A stretch of DNA of 64,000 nt from Chitinispirillales bacterium (GTDB lineage Bacteria > Fibrobacterota > Chitinivibrionia > Chitinivibrionales > Chitinispirillaceae), in the NCBI GenBank assembly GCA_031281485.1, contig JAITFI010000033.1, positions 1-64,000 of the forward strand, in the 5' to 3' direction. Below are positions 8,784-16,976 of the stretch, piece after piece. Numbering within the stretch: position 1 is the first letter of the stretch; each line of letters begins with the position of its first letter. Made by a program: the position numbers and the translations under genes. The notes beneath the pieces are model-generated. The model had not been told where the DNA came from and ran no database searches. It saw only the letters and a list, made by a program, of their open reading frames with translations.

Positions 8784-9134
8784 ATGAAATTCAGCGACAT
8801 TGTAGACGTCTTAGACGCCCGCGTGGTGGCCAAGTCCACGGCATTCGACAAATGCACGGCGGACAGCGTGATCGTGTCCGACCTCATGAGCGACGTCCTC
8901 ATGATGGAGAAGACCTCGCCGCTCATCGTCAGCTCGCTCTCCTCCGACCAGACCATCCGCACCGCCTCCATGGTAGACGCCGTCGGCGTGGTCATCGCCC
9001 AGAACAAGCCTTTACCCGACAAAATGGCGAGCTTGGCGGTGGAACTCGACGTCACGTTGCTCCACACGCAACTCGAAAAGTTCGAGTGCTGCGTGCGCCT
9101 CGGGAAGCTATTGAAAGAGGACGGTGCCGCTTGA
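8784..9134 (+). CDS. DRTGG-domain protein
   Basis: A 116-residue protein. The pattern VVAKST...SDLMSDVLMM, then VSSLSSDQTIRTASMVDAVGVV, fits the DRTGG domain, a small fold also found in phosphotransacetylase and some CBS proteins. Stand-alone copies are frequently encoded beside CBS and anti-sigma-type ATPase genes in anaerobes, often near hydrogenase operons. Its own reaction is unknown; ligand sensing is the usual guess. A ribosome site (GAGGTG) precedes the ATG. Its stop codon overlaps the TTG start of the next gene, which implies coupled translation and a joint function. Confidence 0.8.
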   Translation: MKFSDIVDVLDARVVAKSTAFDKCTADSVIVSDLMSDVLMMEKTSPLIVSSLSSDQTIRTASMVDAVGVVIAQNKPLPDKMASLAVELDVTLLHTQLEKFECCVRLGKLLKEDGAA

Positions 9135-10111
9135 CCGCGAAAACCGCGCCCCTTGTCGAAACATCGCACTCGTCGCTCCTCACCCTAGAGATCGTCTTCA
9201 AACTGAAGGTGCGGGACGTTATGACGACCAACGTCATCACAGCCGCGCGCTCGGATACGCTGCGCCACGTGCAAAAACTCATGCAGGAGCGCCACATCTC
9301 CGGCGTGCCCGTCGTCGAGGACGGACGCTTGTTCGGGCTCGTAAGCGTCGATAACATACTGCGCGCGCTCGATTTCGGCTACATCGAAGACTCCGTCGAG
9401 GGGCGGATGACGCGCAACCTCGTGGTGCTCGACGCCGACATGCCGCTCACCTTCGCCCTATCATGGTTCGAGCGCTACGACTTCAGCCGCTTCCCGGTAC
9501 TTGACAAAGAAGAAAAGATGGTGGGCATCGTAACCGCCGGCGACATCATATCCAAGATACTCGTTGAGATGAACAAAGAGGTCAACAAGATGGAAAGCGA
9601 CAACGTGCTCACGCCGCCGACCACCGCCACAAGTATCCCGGGTGGACGCTACTATAGGGAATTCCCCATAAAAAAATTCGACTTCGAACGCGGCGGCAGC
9701 GCCTCAAACGAAATCAGACGGGTGCTGAAGGAGAGAAACCTGAGCCCCAAAATCATACGCCGCGTGGCCATAGCGAGCTACGAACTGGAGATAAACTTAG
9801 TGGCGCACTCCGACGGCGGCAAACTGTCGTGCTACATCGGCGACGACAAAATCGAGATCATAGCCAAAGACACCGGCCCCGGAATCCCCGACGTCGAATT
9901 AGCCATGCAAGCCGGATTCTCCACCGCCACAGACTGGATAAGAAGCCTCGGCTTCGGAGCCGGACTGGGCCTGCCCAACGTCAAAAAAGCCTCTGACAGC
10001 TTCGACATAAGTTCGCAAATGGGACTTGGTACCATAGTAAAATCAACGGTATACCTAGACGAAACGGCGCTCAAGGAAGCTGTCGGGCAGAATGCTATGG
10101 AGAGGCGGTAG
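9131..10111 (+). CDS. CBS-pair protein fused to a GHKL (RsbW-like) ATPase domain
   Basis: About 326 residues. An N-terminal tandem CBS module (about 30-150; motifs VRDVMTTNVITA, SGVPVVEDGRLFGLVS, FPVLDKEEKMVGIVT) is followed by a HATPase domain (about 180-315) with an N box SYELEINLVAHS and G1/G2 boxes DTGPGIPD and GFGAGLGLPNVKK. CBS pairs usually bind adenine nucleotides, so the kinase or anti-sigma-like domain may be gated by energy charge. The TTG start at 9131 overlaps the DRTGG stop (TTGA) and has AAAGAGG upstream. The frame is open further upstream to 8609, but that stretch is antisense-like and overlaps the DRTGG gene, so it was not used. Confidence 0.82.
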   Translation: MTAKTAPLVETSHSSLLTLEIVFKLKVRDVMTTNVITAARSDTLRHVQKLMQERHISGVPVVEDGRLFGLVSVDNILRALDFGYIEDSVEGRMTRNLVVLDADMPLTFALSWFERYDFSRFPVLDKEEKMVGIVTAGDIISKILVEMNKEVNKMESDNVLTPPTTATSIPGGRYYREFPIKKFDFERGGSASNEIRRVLKERNLSPKIIRRVAIASYELEINLVAHSDGGKLSCYIGDDKIEIIAKDTGPGIPDVELAMQAGFSTATDWIRSLGFGAGLGLPNVKKASDSFDISSQMGLGTIVKSTVYLDETALKEAVGQNAMERR

Positions 10112-10191
10112 CGCGTCAGATATACAATAAACTTTAAAAATATCGCAAATGTCTTAACACATTTATTTATACTATGTTAGGAGGAAAGACA

Positions 10192-10446
10192 ATGTCTGTA
10201 ACCGCAAGTAAACCAATGGCAAAAAAACGCAGAGCGTCTGCCAAGGAAGACGGCTTTGGGTGCCCGGAGTTTTCCGAAGTCGAGTACAAGGAGTACCTAA
10301 AGAACCGATCGAAGATTCACAATGAAGTAGCGCGTAAAAACCGCAACATATCTATCTTCGACGCAATGGGGGCCGTAGACGGCGAGTTCAAAAAGAAAAT
10401 CTACGGCGGCATGAGTATAAATGATATGTTCTACAGCCTGAAATAG
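10192..10446 (+). CDS. Small basic hypothetical protein, first gene of a two-gene module
   Basis: An 84-residue Lys-rich protein with no recognised domain. The start at 10192 has an excellent ribosome site (GGAGGAAAG); an in-frame ATG at 10174 has none. The C-terminus (SIFDAMGAVDGEFKKKIYGGMSIN) looks folded. It is followed after 12 bases by a 203-residue unknown gene. The pair is lower in GC than the flanking rho and argH regions. A small-large pair of this type could be a toxin-antitoxin or mobile-island module, but nothing in the sequence proves this. Confidence 0.6.
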   Translation: MSVTASKPMAKKRRASAKEDGFGCPEFSEVEYKEYLKNRSKIHNEVARKNRNISIFDAMGAVDGEFKKKIYGGMSINDMFYSLK

Positions 10447-10458
10447 GCGGGTACATCT

Positions 10459-11070
10459 ATGGCTAGAAAAATGTACAAAGACATAATCGAAAAAGAACTA
10501 GACAACGTCCTTGCAAAATATGTTGTCTACGAGGATATGCCCCCAACTCACGCTCAGTATCTTTACGATAAGTTTATCGAGCGGGCTAAAAGCGCATACT
10601 TGGTTCGTGTGTCCAAGAACTACCCTAAGGGATCGCAACTTTGTTCCCGTAGCAAAGATGTGTACACACTCGTTGAACAAGTTTGGAAACGCAAGGTCTA
10701 CTTCCGCGTTTTTCACAAGGACGTAGACGGTATGAACGAACTAAAGGAAACAGCCCTTTATTGTTTTTGGGTACTCAAACTGCAACCGTTCTATATATAC
10801 GGCAACAGCAACTCTATGAATAAACTAAATGCTCAAATGGCCTTAAATATTTTAATTGCCGGAGCACTTGCCTATATTAATGATATGAACGATAAGCACA
10901 AAGAAAGGGCGCGTTTAGCCAAACACGCTAAGACGCAAAAATTAAGTCTAAATATTAACAAATCTATTTTTGATGATCTATTCTACTCTTTTCAGTTCAG
11001 AGATTGGAGCAAAGAGGCACTAATGGACTTGTGCGCAGGGTTAATCATTGCCAAAGACGAGGAAATTTAG
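10459..11070 (+). CDS. Hypothetical protein, second gene of the unknown pair
   Basis: A 203-residue, mainly helical protein that I do not recognise. It has many Lys, Tyr and Asn residues, no signal peptide and no clear membrane helix; the most hydrophobic stretch is MALNILIAGALAYIND at about 135-150. Possible ribosome site GGCGGGT. The base composition is AT-richer than the surrounding housekeeping genes, as in its small partner upstream, which suggests joint acquisition. It is followed by a strongly folded noncoding segment and then a convergent Fic gene. Confidence 0.55.
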   Translation: MARKMYKDIIEKELDNVLAKYVVYEDMPPTHAQYLYDKFIERAKSAYLVRVSKNYPKGSQLCSRSKDVYTLVEQVWKRKVYFRVFHKDVDGMNELKETALYCFWVLKLQPFYIYGNSNSMNKLNAQMALNILIAGALAYINDMNDKHKERARLAKHAKTQKLSLNINKSIFDDLFYSFQFRDWSKEALMDLCAGLIIAKDEEI

Positions 11071-11105
11071 GTCAACAAATGGCGCACTCAGATATATCGT
11101 CGTCC

Positions 11106-11164
11106 GTTGGAAATTGCGACGGGCTGATTCAGCCGTGATTTATAGCATCGTCGGGAGTTCCAAC
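11106..11164. other. Noncoding cruciform-type structure
   Basis: GTTGGAA (11106-11112) pairs with TTCCAAC (11158-11164), GACG/CGTC extends the stem, and a perfect inner palindrome GGCTGA-t-TCAGCC lies at 11122-11134. A second short stem (GGTTA...TAACC) follows near 11187. It could terminate the 10192-11070 pair, encode a small RNA, or be an end of a mobile element. There is no T tract. Confidence 0.4.
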
Positions 11165-11210
11165 CGGAGAGGATTTCGGCGGGGTTAGGACTTTTAACCT
11201 AATCTTGGAG

Positions 11211-11990
11211 TCAAGAAATATTAAACATCTCACACAACTCGGGCAACTCGGACAGCGCCGCCGCAATCGCCTCAAGCATAAACTCTATGAACGCCGTAGA
11301 ATCCGCCGTCTTCTCCGCCTCGCCCAATACGCGGTAGTACTCCGCCTGATTCTTATAGACCACCGTTTCCGTAGGCACCCAAGCGAACAACTCATGCCAC
11401 GCCGCCAAGATGAGCGTCTGCCAAAGCCGCCCTATTCTTCCGTTTCCGTCCGCGAACGGGTGGATGAACTCTATCTCGAAGTGCACGACCGAACTCTTTA
11501 TCAGCGGGTGGGCGTCCGAACTCTTTGCCCAATCGAACAAATCTTCCACCAATCCGCGGACAAGGTTGGGTTTCGCGCCGATGTGCACAACCTCTTTGCC
11601 GGAAAAAACGCCCACGTCCCCGGAGCGGAACTGTCCGGCGCTCTCGATCAAATCGGCGGTCAAAATCTTATGCGCCGCTAAAAAATCCTCAACTTTAAAC
11701 GGGTCGAATTTCAGCATATTCTCATACGCGGCGTAGGCGTTTTTGACCTCGGTTATCTCGCTTGGACTACCGAGCACCGTCTTGCCGTCAACAGCCGCCG
11801 TAACCTGCGCAAGCGTCAGCGTATTCCCCTCAATCGCCGTAGACGATTGAACGGTGCGCAACCGGTTCACTTTACGCAAATGGAGATTGCGGCTATACTC
11901 GCCCGAACCTTGAATCTTGCCGACCCGTTCCGCGATCTCCGCAACGAGGTTGGTTATCTTGTGCGTTATTGTAAACGGAGGCTTTTCCAT
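11211..11990 (-). CDS. Fic-family protein, short form
   Basis: A 259-residue Fic protein. The catalytic loop is HPFADGNGRIGR (about 178-189), a full match to HPFxxGNGRxxR. The inhibitory helix motif SSTAIEGN (about 48-55, S/TxxxEGN) lies N-terminal, so this is a class II, self-inhibited protein. Family activity is AMP transfer to hydroxyl side chains, often with de-AMPylation. Many class II relatives are 330-380 residues long with a C-terminal winged-helix domain. Here the protein stops soon after the Fic core, so that domain is absent. It lies between an unknown gene pair and argH and is convergent with the former. Confidence 0.88.
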   Translation of the reverse strand: MEKPPFTITHKITNLVAEIAERVGKIQGSGEYSRNLHLRKVNRLRTVQSSTAIEGNTLTLAQVTAAVDGKTVLGSPSEITEVKNAYAAYENMLKFDPFKVEDFLAAHKILTADLIESAGQFRSGDVGVFSGKEVVHIGAKPNLVRGLVEDLFDWAKSSDAHPLIKSSVVHFEIEFIHPFADGNGRIGRLWQTLILAAWHELFAWVPTETVVYKNQAEYYRVLGEAEKTADSTAFIEFMLEAIAAALSELPELCEMFNIS

Positions 11991-12010
11991 GATTAATTCC
12001 CAATTGAGAT

Positions 12011-13780
12011 TTACACGTTAATCAATTCAACGCACTTATCCATCACCTCTTTGAGATCGCTGTACGGCAGGATAGCCCGCGTCTCCTCCACGCTTGCCCA
12101 CTGCGGCTCCCTATTCGGCTCGCCCTCGTTGTCTTTGGAGATATATTTCGCCGCGTAGTACCTCACGCGGTATTTCTTATTGTTGTAGATAAACTCCCGC
12201 AACCCGCAATAGCCGCCGATCTCGCCGACCATGCCGCCCTCCTCGAGAAGCTCGCGAGCCGCGGTCTGCTCCGGGGTCTCGCCGGCCTCCATGTGGCCTT
12301 TAGGGAAGATGCGCTGTTCCGGAAATGTCTTGGAGCGGACGGTAAGTATCTCCACCCGTCCGTCAACTATACGATACAACACCGTACCGGCCTGTTCGAC
12401 TATACGAAGAGCGGGCTGTAACGTCTTCTCCGCCATCCTAATCTGCCCCTCCACGCTATCCAAACTCGTCCCCCCCTTGACCGTACGGGAATTGACGGCC
12501 CGTTCCCATGAGTACAAATCAGTAACGTCGTCCCCGAACATCTCCGAAAACTCCCTGAGCTTCCCTATCGACACATCCGTCAGCGCAACGCCGGACTCCG
12601 CGCAATACCCGACAAGCCGACCGACGACCTTATGCGCTTGACGGAACGGCATTCCTTTGCGGACTAAGTAATCAGCCATATCCGTGGCTAATAAGAACGG
12701 GTCCAAACCCTGCCTAATCCTATCTTCTTTGACCTTAAGCGTGGCTATAACATTTGTGAATACCTTCATTACCATACATATCGTATTAACACTGTCAAAA
12801 AGCGGCTCCTTGTCCTCCTGAAGATCTTTATAATAGGCCAATCCCAGACCTTTTAGCGTGGCGGCCCCGCGCACATAGTTGCCGATAAGCCGGCCGCTCT
12901 TGCCCCTGATCAATTCCAATGAGTCGGGATTCTTCTTCTGCGGCATCATGCTTGATCCGGTCGACCAAGCATCGTCAAGCTCTACGAAGCCGAACTCCTT
13001 AGACGACCAGATGATCATATCCTCGGCATAGCGGCTCAGGTGTATGCCGATAGAGGCGAAAGACGAGAGCGCCTCTATGACGAAATCGCGCGAAGCCACC
13101 ATGTCTATGCTGTTGGTTGACACCGATGAAAAACCAAGTTCGGCGGCGATAGCGTCCCTGTCCACGCAAAAGCCGCTCCCGGCAATCGCGCCCGAACCGA
13201 GCGGCAGGATGTCGGAAGACTCGCGAGCGTGTTTGACGCGGCTCTTTTCCCGTTCAAGGATTGAAAAGAGCGACATCCAATAGTGCGAGAGCAGCACCGG
13301 CTGCGCTTGCTGCAAATGTGTGTAACCGGGGATGATCACGCTCAAATCGGATTTGGCGCGGCCTACGACCGCCCGCTGAAGTTCAAGCAGACACTCCCCT
13401 GTCTCGTCAAGCGCCCTCTTAGTGTAGAGGCGCGTATCGGTAATGACCTGATCGTTGCGTGACCTGCCGGTATGGAGCTTCTTGCCGACCTCGCCTATAC
13501 GCTCCACAAGCAGACGCTCGACGGCCATGTGGATATCTTCATCGGAAGAGACGAAAGACACCCGGCCGTAATTATAATCGTCAAATATGGATTTCAACCC
13601 GTCGACGGTCTGATCGCGTTCGGCAACCGTAAGAACGCCCGCTCTCTGCAGCGCGTTAGCCCAAGCGATACTGCCTACGATATCCTCTTTGATAAGCGCC
13701 TTATCAACGGGCAACGAGTTATTGAACGCCTCCATCAGCGCGTCCGTATCTTTGGAAAAACGTCCGTCCCACATTTTCAT
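12011..13780 (-). CDS. argH: Argininosuccinate lyase fused to a Nudix hydrolase domain
   Basis: A single 589-codon frame. Residues 1-455 are a complete argininosuccinate lyase (last step of arginine synthesis: argininosuccinate to arginine plus fumarate), with KMWDGRF at the start, TGRSRNDQ and the signature GSSMMPQKKNPD (about 276-287). Residues 456-589 are a Nudix domain. The box starting at Gly495 fits Gx5Ex7REUXEEXGU exactly, with FPKGHMEAGET before REL-LEE-GG, close to the MutT/diphosphoinositol-phosphatase type. No stop or frameshift lies between them. ArgH alone is usually about 460 residues. The frame overlaps the upstream M20 gene by four bases (ATGA). The Nudix substrate cannot be predicted. 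Confidence 0.93.
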   Translation of the reverse strand: MKMWDGRFSKDTDALMEAFNNSLPVDKALIKEDIVGSIAWANALQRAGVLTVAERDQTVDGLKSIFDDYNYGRVSFVSSDEDIHMAVERLLVERIGEVGKKLHTGRSRNDQVITDTRLYTKRALDETGECLLELQRAVVGRAKSDLSVIIPGYTHLQQAQPVLLSHYWMSLFSILEREKSRVKHARESSDILPLGSGAIAGSGFCVDRDAIAAELGFSSVSTNSIDMVASRDFVIEALSSFASIGIHLSRYAEDMIIWSSKEFGFVELDDAWSTGSSMMPQKKNPDSLELIRGKSGRLIGNYVRGAATLKGLGLAYYKDLQEDKEPLFDSVNTICMVMKVFTNVIATLKVKEDRIRQGLDPFLLATDMADYLVRKGMPFRQAHKVVGRLVGYCAESGVALTDVSIGKLREFSEMFGDDVTDLYSWERAVNSRTVKGGTSLDSVEGQIRMAEKTLQPALRIVEQAGTVLYRIVDGRVEILTVRSKTFPEQRIFPKGHMEAGETPEQTAARELLEEGGMVGEIGGYCGLREFIYNNKKYRVRYYAAKYISKDNEGEPNREPQWASVEETRAILPYSDLKEVMDKCVELINV

Positions 13781-14970
13781 ATCAATTCCGCCCCCAATAT
13801 ATCAAACGCGAACACAACATGCGCCGCTATTCCTGTTTCTATCGCTCCCTCATCGGGTAAGAATCTGGGGCTGTGTATCTCCTCTATCTTTTTCTTATTC
13901 TGCGGGACTACGCCCAAATAAACATACAGACCCGGCACAATCTGCTGATACCGCGCGAAATCCTCCGCGTACATGGTCGGCGCGGTTCTGTCAATCACGC
14001 ACCCGTTGCCCAAAAACGATTTCATCCTCTCCCTAAATTTATCCGTCAATTCCGGGGAGTTGTAACCCGACGGATACGATTTATTGAAAGCGACTCGCGC
14101 GCTCGCGCCGAACGACTTGGCCGCCGCCGCCGTCTGCTCCTTAATGCGCCGCGCCAGCATATCCTGCAATTCATCCGAATATGTCCGCAGCGTCCCCTGC
14201 AAAACCGCGGTATCGGGGATAATGTTGCGCATATTTCCGGCGCGAACGCACCCTATGGTCAGCACCCCCGGTTCGGTTGACGGCTTCTCGCGGCTTATCA
14301 GCGTTTGCAGCTGGGTGATTATTGACGCGGCGCAGATTATAGGGTCTACCGCCTTTTCGGGGGTGGCGCCGTGACCGCCGCGCCCCGTTATCGTAACGTC
14401 GAAGTTTAGCGCCCCCGCGTAATCGCTGCCAGGCTTTATCCCGATGTGCCCGCACTTGTGGTCGGCGCAGACGTGCAGACCGAAGACCGCCGCCGCTTTG
14501 GCGGGGAAGACGCCGGCCTTGATGAGCCTAAACGCGCCGCCCGGTTCCGCCTCCTCCGACGGCTGGAAGAGGCACAAGACCGTCCCCTTCCAAAGGTCTT
14601 TAGACCCGTGGAGTATCTTGGCCGCCCCAAGGAGTATGGCGGTGTGCATGTCGTGCCCGCAGGCGTGCATGACGCCATTATTTTCGGAGGCGAACGGGAT
14701 GTTGTTCTCCTCCTGAATCGGGAGCGCGTCCATGTCGGCGCGCAAAACTACGGTAGGCCCCCTGCCACTGACAATTTTTGCGCTAACAGCGGTCTTGTCG
14801 AGATGGTACTGCGCCGGTATGTCCCAAGCGTCGAGCGCCTCGCGGACAAGGCGCGCCGTCCCGAACTCCCTGCCGGAGAGCTCCGGCCTCCTGTGTATGG
14901 CGCGGCGAAGCCCGATTATCTCCGGGACGATCTCGGCTATACGGTTTTTTAACGTATGTTTGTCCATCAT
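13777..14970 (-). CDS. M20-family amidohydrolase (N-acyl-amino-acid type)
   Basis: A 397-residue zinc-dependent M20D-type peptidase/amidohydrolase. Metal and catalytic motifs: HACGHDMHT (about 104-112), [11 protein letters not shown] (about 135-145), GLHVCADH, and RGGHGATPE in the dimerisation insert. Relatives hydrolyse N-acyl amino acids such as hippurate, indole-3-acetyl amino acids or N-acetyl-diaminopimelate. It overlaps rnhA upstream and argH-Nudix downstream by four bases each, so the three are translated together. A role in processing acylated amino acids near arginine synthesis is possible but unproven. It is not a typical ArgE. Confidence 0.87.
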   Translation of the reverse strand: MMDKHTLKNRIAEIVPEIIGLRRAIHRRPELSGREFGTARLVREALDAWDIPAQYHLDKTAVSAKIVSGRGPTVVLRADMDALPIQEENNIPFASENNGVMHACGHDMHTAILLGAAKILHGSKDLWKGTVLCLFQPSEEAEPGGAFRLIKAGVFPAKAAAVFGLHVCADHKCGHIGIKPGSDYAGALNFDVTITGRGGHGATPEKAVDPIICAASIITQLQTLISREKPSTEPGVLTIGCVRAGNMRNIIPDTAVLQGTLRTYSDELQDMLARRIKEQTAAAAKSFGASARVAFNKSYPSGYNSPELTDKFRERMKSFLGNGCVIDRTAPTMYAEDFARYQQIVPGLYVYLGVVPQNKKKIEEIHSPRFLPDEGAIETGIAAHVVFAFDILGAELI

Positions 14971-15434
14971 TTTGACACCATCCCCTCGTCTTTAGGCAAC
15001 CCCGACCCCGCCGACGCCGCCACCGCCAGCTTGTCGCACCGCTCGTTCTCAACATGCCCGTTATGCCCGCGGATCCACACGAACCTCACATTATGACGCT
15101 CCGCCGCCCGCAACAGCCTCTCCCAAAGGTCGGGGTTGAGCGCCGGCTCCTTCTTGTTGCGCATCCACCCCATAGCCCTCCACTTCTTCGCCCAACCCTT
15201 CTCTATGGCGTTGACCACGTACTGCGAGTCGGTGGTGACCGTCACCTCGCACGGCTCCTTCAGCGTCTCCAAGGCGACGATAGCCCCCAAAAGCTCCATC
15301 CGGTTGTTCGTCGTCTCGGCGTAACCGCCGGAGAGCTCCTTCTCGTGGCTCCCGTACTTCATAATGACTCCGTAGCCGCCGGGCCCCGGGTTGCCGGAGC
15401 AGGCGCCGTCGGTGAATATCTCGACTTTCTTCAT
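14967..15434 (-). CDS. rnhA: Ribonuclease HI
   Basis: A 155-residue enzyme that cuts RNA in RNA-DNA hybrids. Catalytic carboxylates are seen in [16 protein letters not shown] (Asp), [10 protein letters not shown] (Glu), TTDSQYVVN (Asp) and NERCDKLA (Asp); the flexible-loop His is in RGHNGH. Length and order fit RNase HI. No strong ribosome site is visible. It is the first gene of the rnhA - M20 - argH-Nudix run. Confidence 0.95.
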   Translation of the reverse strand: MKKVEIFTDGACSGNPGPGGYGVIMKYGSHEKELSGGYAETTNNRMELLGAIVALETLKEPCEVTVTTDSQYVVNAIEKGWAKKWRAMGWMRNKKEPALNPDLWERLLRAAERHNVRFVWIRGHNGHVENERCDKLAVAASAGSGLPKDEGMVSK

Positions 15435-15574
15435 CGGATGCCCATATCTTCCTACAAGTTATTGGCTGCGCTAACCTACATAATATAGTAAATTACGCCG
15501 TCTTTTTGCAATATTTTACAATGAAGACTTTTAAAATCTTTTTAAGACTAAACCTAAAAAAAGCCTTAAAATCA

Positions 15575-15740
15575 AATTCTTTTTTAGACGAAGCCTTCGG
15601 CTTCATAGGATATGCGGGGCTAACTTGTTTATCTCGGCGAAGCCAACCGACCTGACGTTGACGTTGACTTTATATGCGGGGTTTACGCATATACTATGGA
15701 AGGGCGCGATAAATCGCGCCCTTCCGTCTAAAAAAGAATT
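15575..15740. repeat. Composite inverted repeat element, copy 2 (diverged middle)
   Basis: It has the same ends as the element at 2622-2816: TTTTTTAGAC, GAAGCC-TTC-GGCTTC, TTCATAGGATATGCGGGGC on the left, and TTTATATGCGGGGTTT, GGAAGGGCGCGATAAATCGCGCCCTTCC, GTCTAAAAAAG on the right. The left inner palindrome is interrupted (CTAACTTG replaces its second half) and the right one is shortened, so this copy is partly degenerate. Confidence 0.8.
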
Positions 15741-16024
15741 TGATTTTAAAGATTTTAAAAGACTTTGATTTAAAAAATTTTGATTTTTTTTCTTGCTTTA
15801 TTGGTATGGTATCTATTATTTTTATATCCAAATACTTATAACAGATCGTCCGGAGAGCAAAAGCGGCTACGGTCTGGGCGGAACGGCGGATGCAACGCGT
15901 AAGTTTTGGGGAAGAGCGTGTATGAGTACGAAGACAGAAGTATACCGGAGCATAGGTAGTAGGGTTCAAGCCGTTACGGCCGTTATAAGCGCTTTCTATG
16001 CGCACGGCGTTGCTATAGGCGCAA

Positions 16025-16037
16025 CCCCCCCCCCCCC
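16025..16037 (+). repeat. Poly-C tract (13 C)
   Basis: A 13-base run of C on the coding strand, about 380 bases upstream of the secreted-protein gene at 16419. Similar runs precede the secreted genes at 27789 and 39936. Such tracts are prone to slippage. Confidence 0.9.
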
Positions 16038-16418
16038 ATTATCACCGTCCAAAAAATGCGGGTCGGTTAATATACGGCTTTCAACAAGCCACACGGCGGC
16101 AAAACGCGGTGAACATCCTACTCATTTCATATATTATCCCACAAATTTTTTACACCGCTCAACTTTACAATTATTACGCAGATATTTATACTTTTTTCAA
16201 AACATGTGTCAACGGGCCTATAGACTCTCGGAGAGGTATAGGCATGGGTATTTGCTATGGTTTTCATCAAATTCCGCGCACCCGGTCGGCGGATGGCGCA
16301 ACCTTTTTCGCAAAATGGGAATTATTGAGAAAACGGCTCTTTTGGAGCTGTTGTAACAATTGTCATAATAAAAATAATCAACAAAATCCACTTATTGGGT
16401 AAGGGAAGGGGGATGTAA

Positions 16419-16976
16419 ATGAGTAAAAAGATTACGTTTCTTCTATTGGCGTTTTGCTGCTCGGCTCTCTTCGCGCAGGGCGTACAGCCTATACAGAAAG
16501 CGCAACCCGGACAGCCGGCGCCGACAGGGCAACCCGTTACGCCCGCGCCGACCTCACCGACCGCACAGGCCAAGCGGTTCTTATCGGTTTACGTAGTAGG
16601 CGTTACCGGCGAGAAAGAGAGAAAGGTCTTAGGTAACGAGATAATGTACGCCCTCGTCAAAAGCGGGCGGTGCGTGCCGGCGGAGCGTTCAAACGACTTT
16701 TTGGACGCGCTGGCCCAAGAGCAAAAGGTTACGCCGCGGGTCAGTGATTTGCGGATTCGTGAAATTGCCAAGCAGTTCGGCGTCAAGTTTGTGTGCGTGG
16801 CGGAGCTGACGGAGGTGATGAATACCTTTCAGTTGGCGGCGCGCATAGTAAACATTGAGGCGGCGGAGGTGGAGGTGGTCGGCATAGCGTGTAACGATTT
16901 GAAGAGTGTGGATGATTTTTCGGCTGTTACGAACAAAATTATGGAATCTATGTTTGCCAAGAAGAAGGGGATGTAA
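16419..16976 (+). CDS. Secreted LpoB/CsgG/FlgO-like domain protein (domain alone)
   Basis: A 185-residue protein with a signal peptide (about 1-20, ending ALFAQ), a Pro/Gln/Thr-rich linker (22-50) and one copy of a domain seen in five other proteins of this window (about 53-180). Shared features are xVYVxG, EK...L..EI..ALVKSG, ERSNDFL, and KQFGVKFVCVAEL. The pattern (a short-lived name, a lookup of an element as if by a dynamic enzyme) most resembles the CsgG/LpoB/FlgO superfamily of periplasmic or outer-membrane-associated proteins; this is a fold-level inference. It is translated directly ahead of the next family member: its stop and the next ATG abut. Confidence 0.72.
   Translation: MSKKITFLLLAFCCSALFAQGVQPIQKAQPGQPAPTGQPVTPAPTSPTAQAKRFLSVYVVGVTGEKERKVLGNEIMYALVKSGRCVPAERSNDFLDALAQEQKVTPRVSDLRIREIAKQFGVKFVCVAELTEVMNTFQLAARIVNIEAAEVEVVGIACNDLKSVDDFSAVTNKIMESMFAKKKGM

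Larger units (their letters stand above)
15435..16418. other. Long intergenic region with repeat element, C tract and no supported gene
   Basis: This 984-base divergent gap holds the second composite palindromic element, AT-rich DNA near 15730-15830, a run of 13 C at 16025, and AT-rich DNA up to the ribosome site of the gene at 16419. A reading frame from about 15793 to 16356 crosses the C run. It has an atypical composition, no good ribosome site and no recognisable domain, so it is not called as a gene. Promoters for rnhA (leftward) and 16419 (rightward) must lie here. Confidence 0.5.

Noticed and set aside
8609-9130. N-terminal extension of the CBS/ATPase protein to an ATG at 8609
   Set aside because: The extension overlaps the DRTGG gene in another frame, is very Arg-rich and has no domain; the TTG at 9131 fits the coupled overlap.
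15793-16356. 187-codon frame through the C13 tract
   Set aside because: No ribosome site at its start, no domain, and the frame depends on an unstable homopolymer; kept only as a note for the tract.
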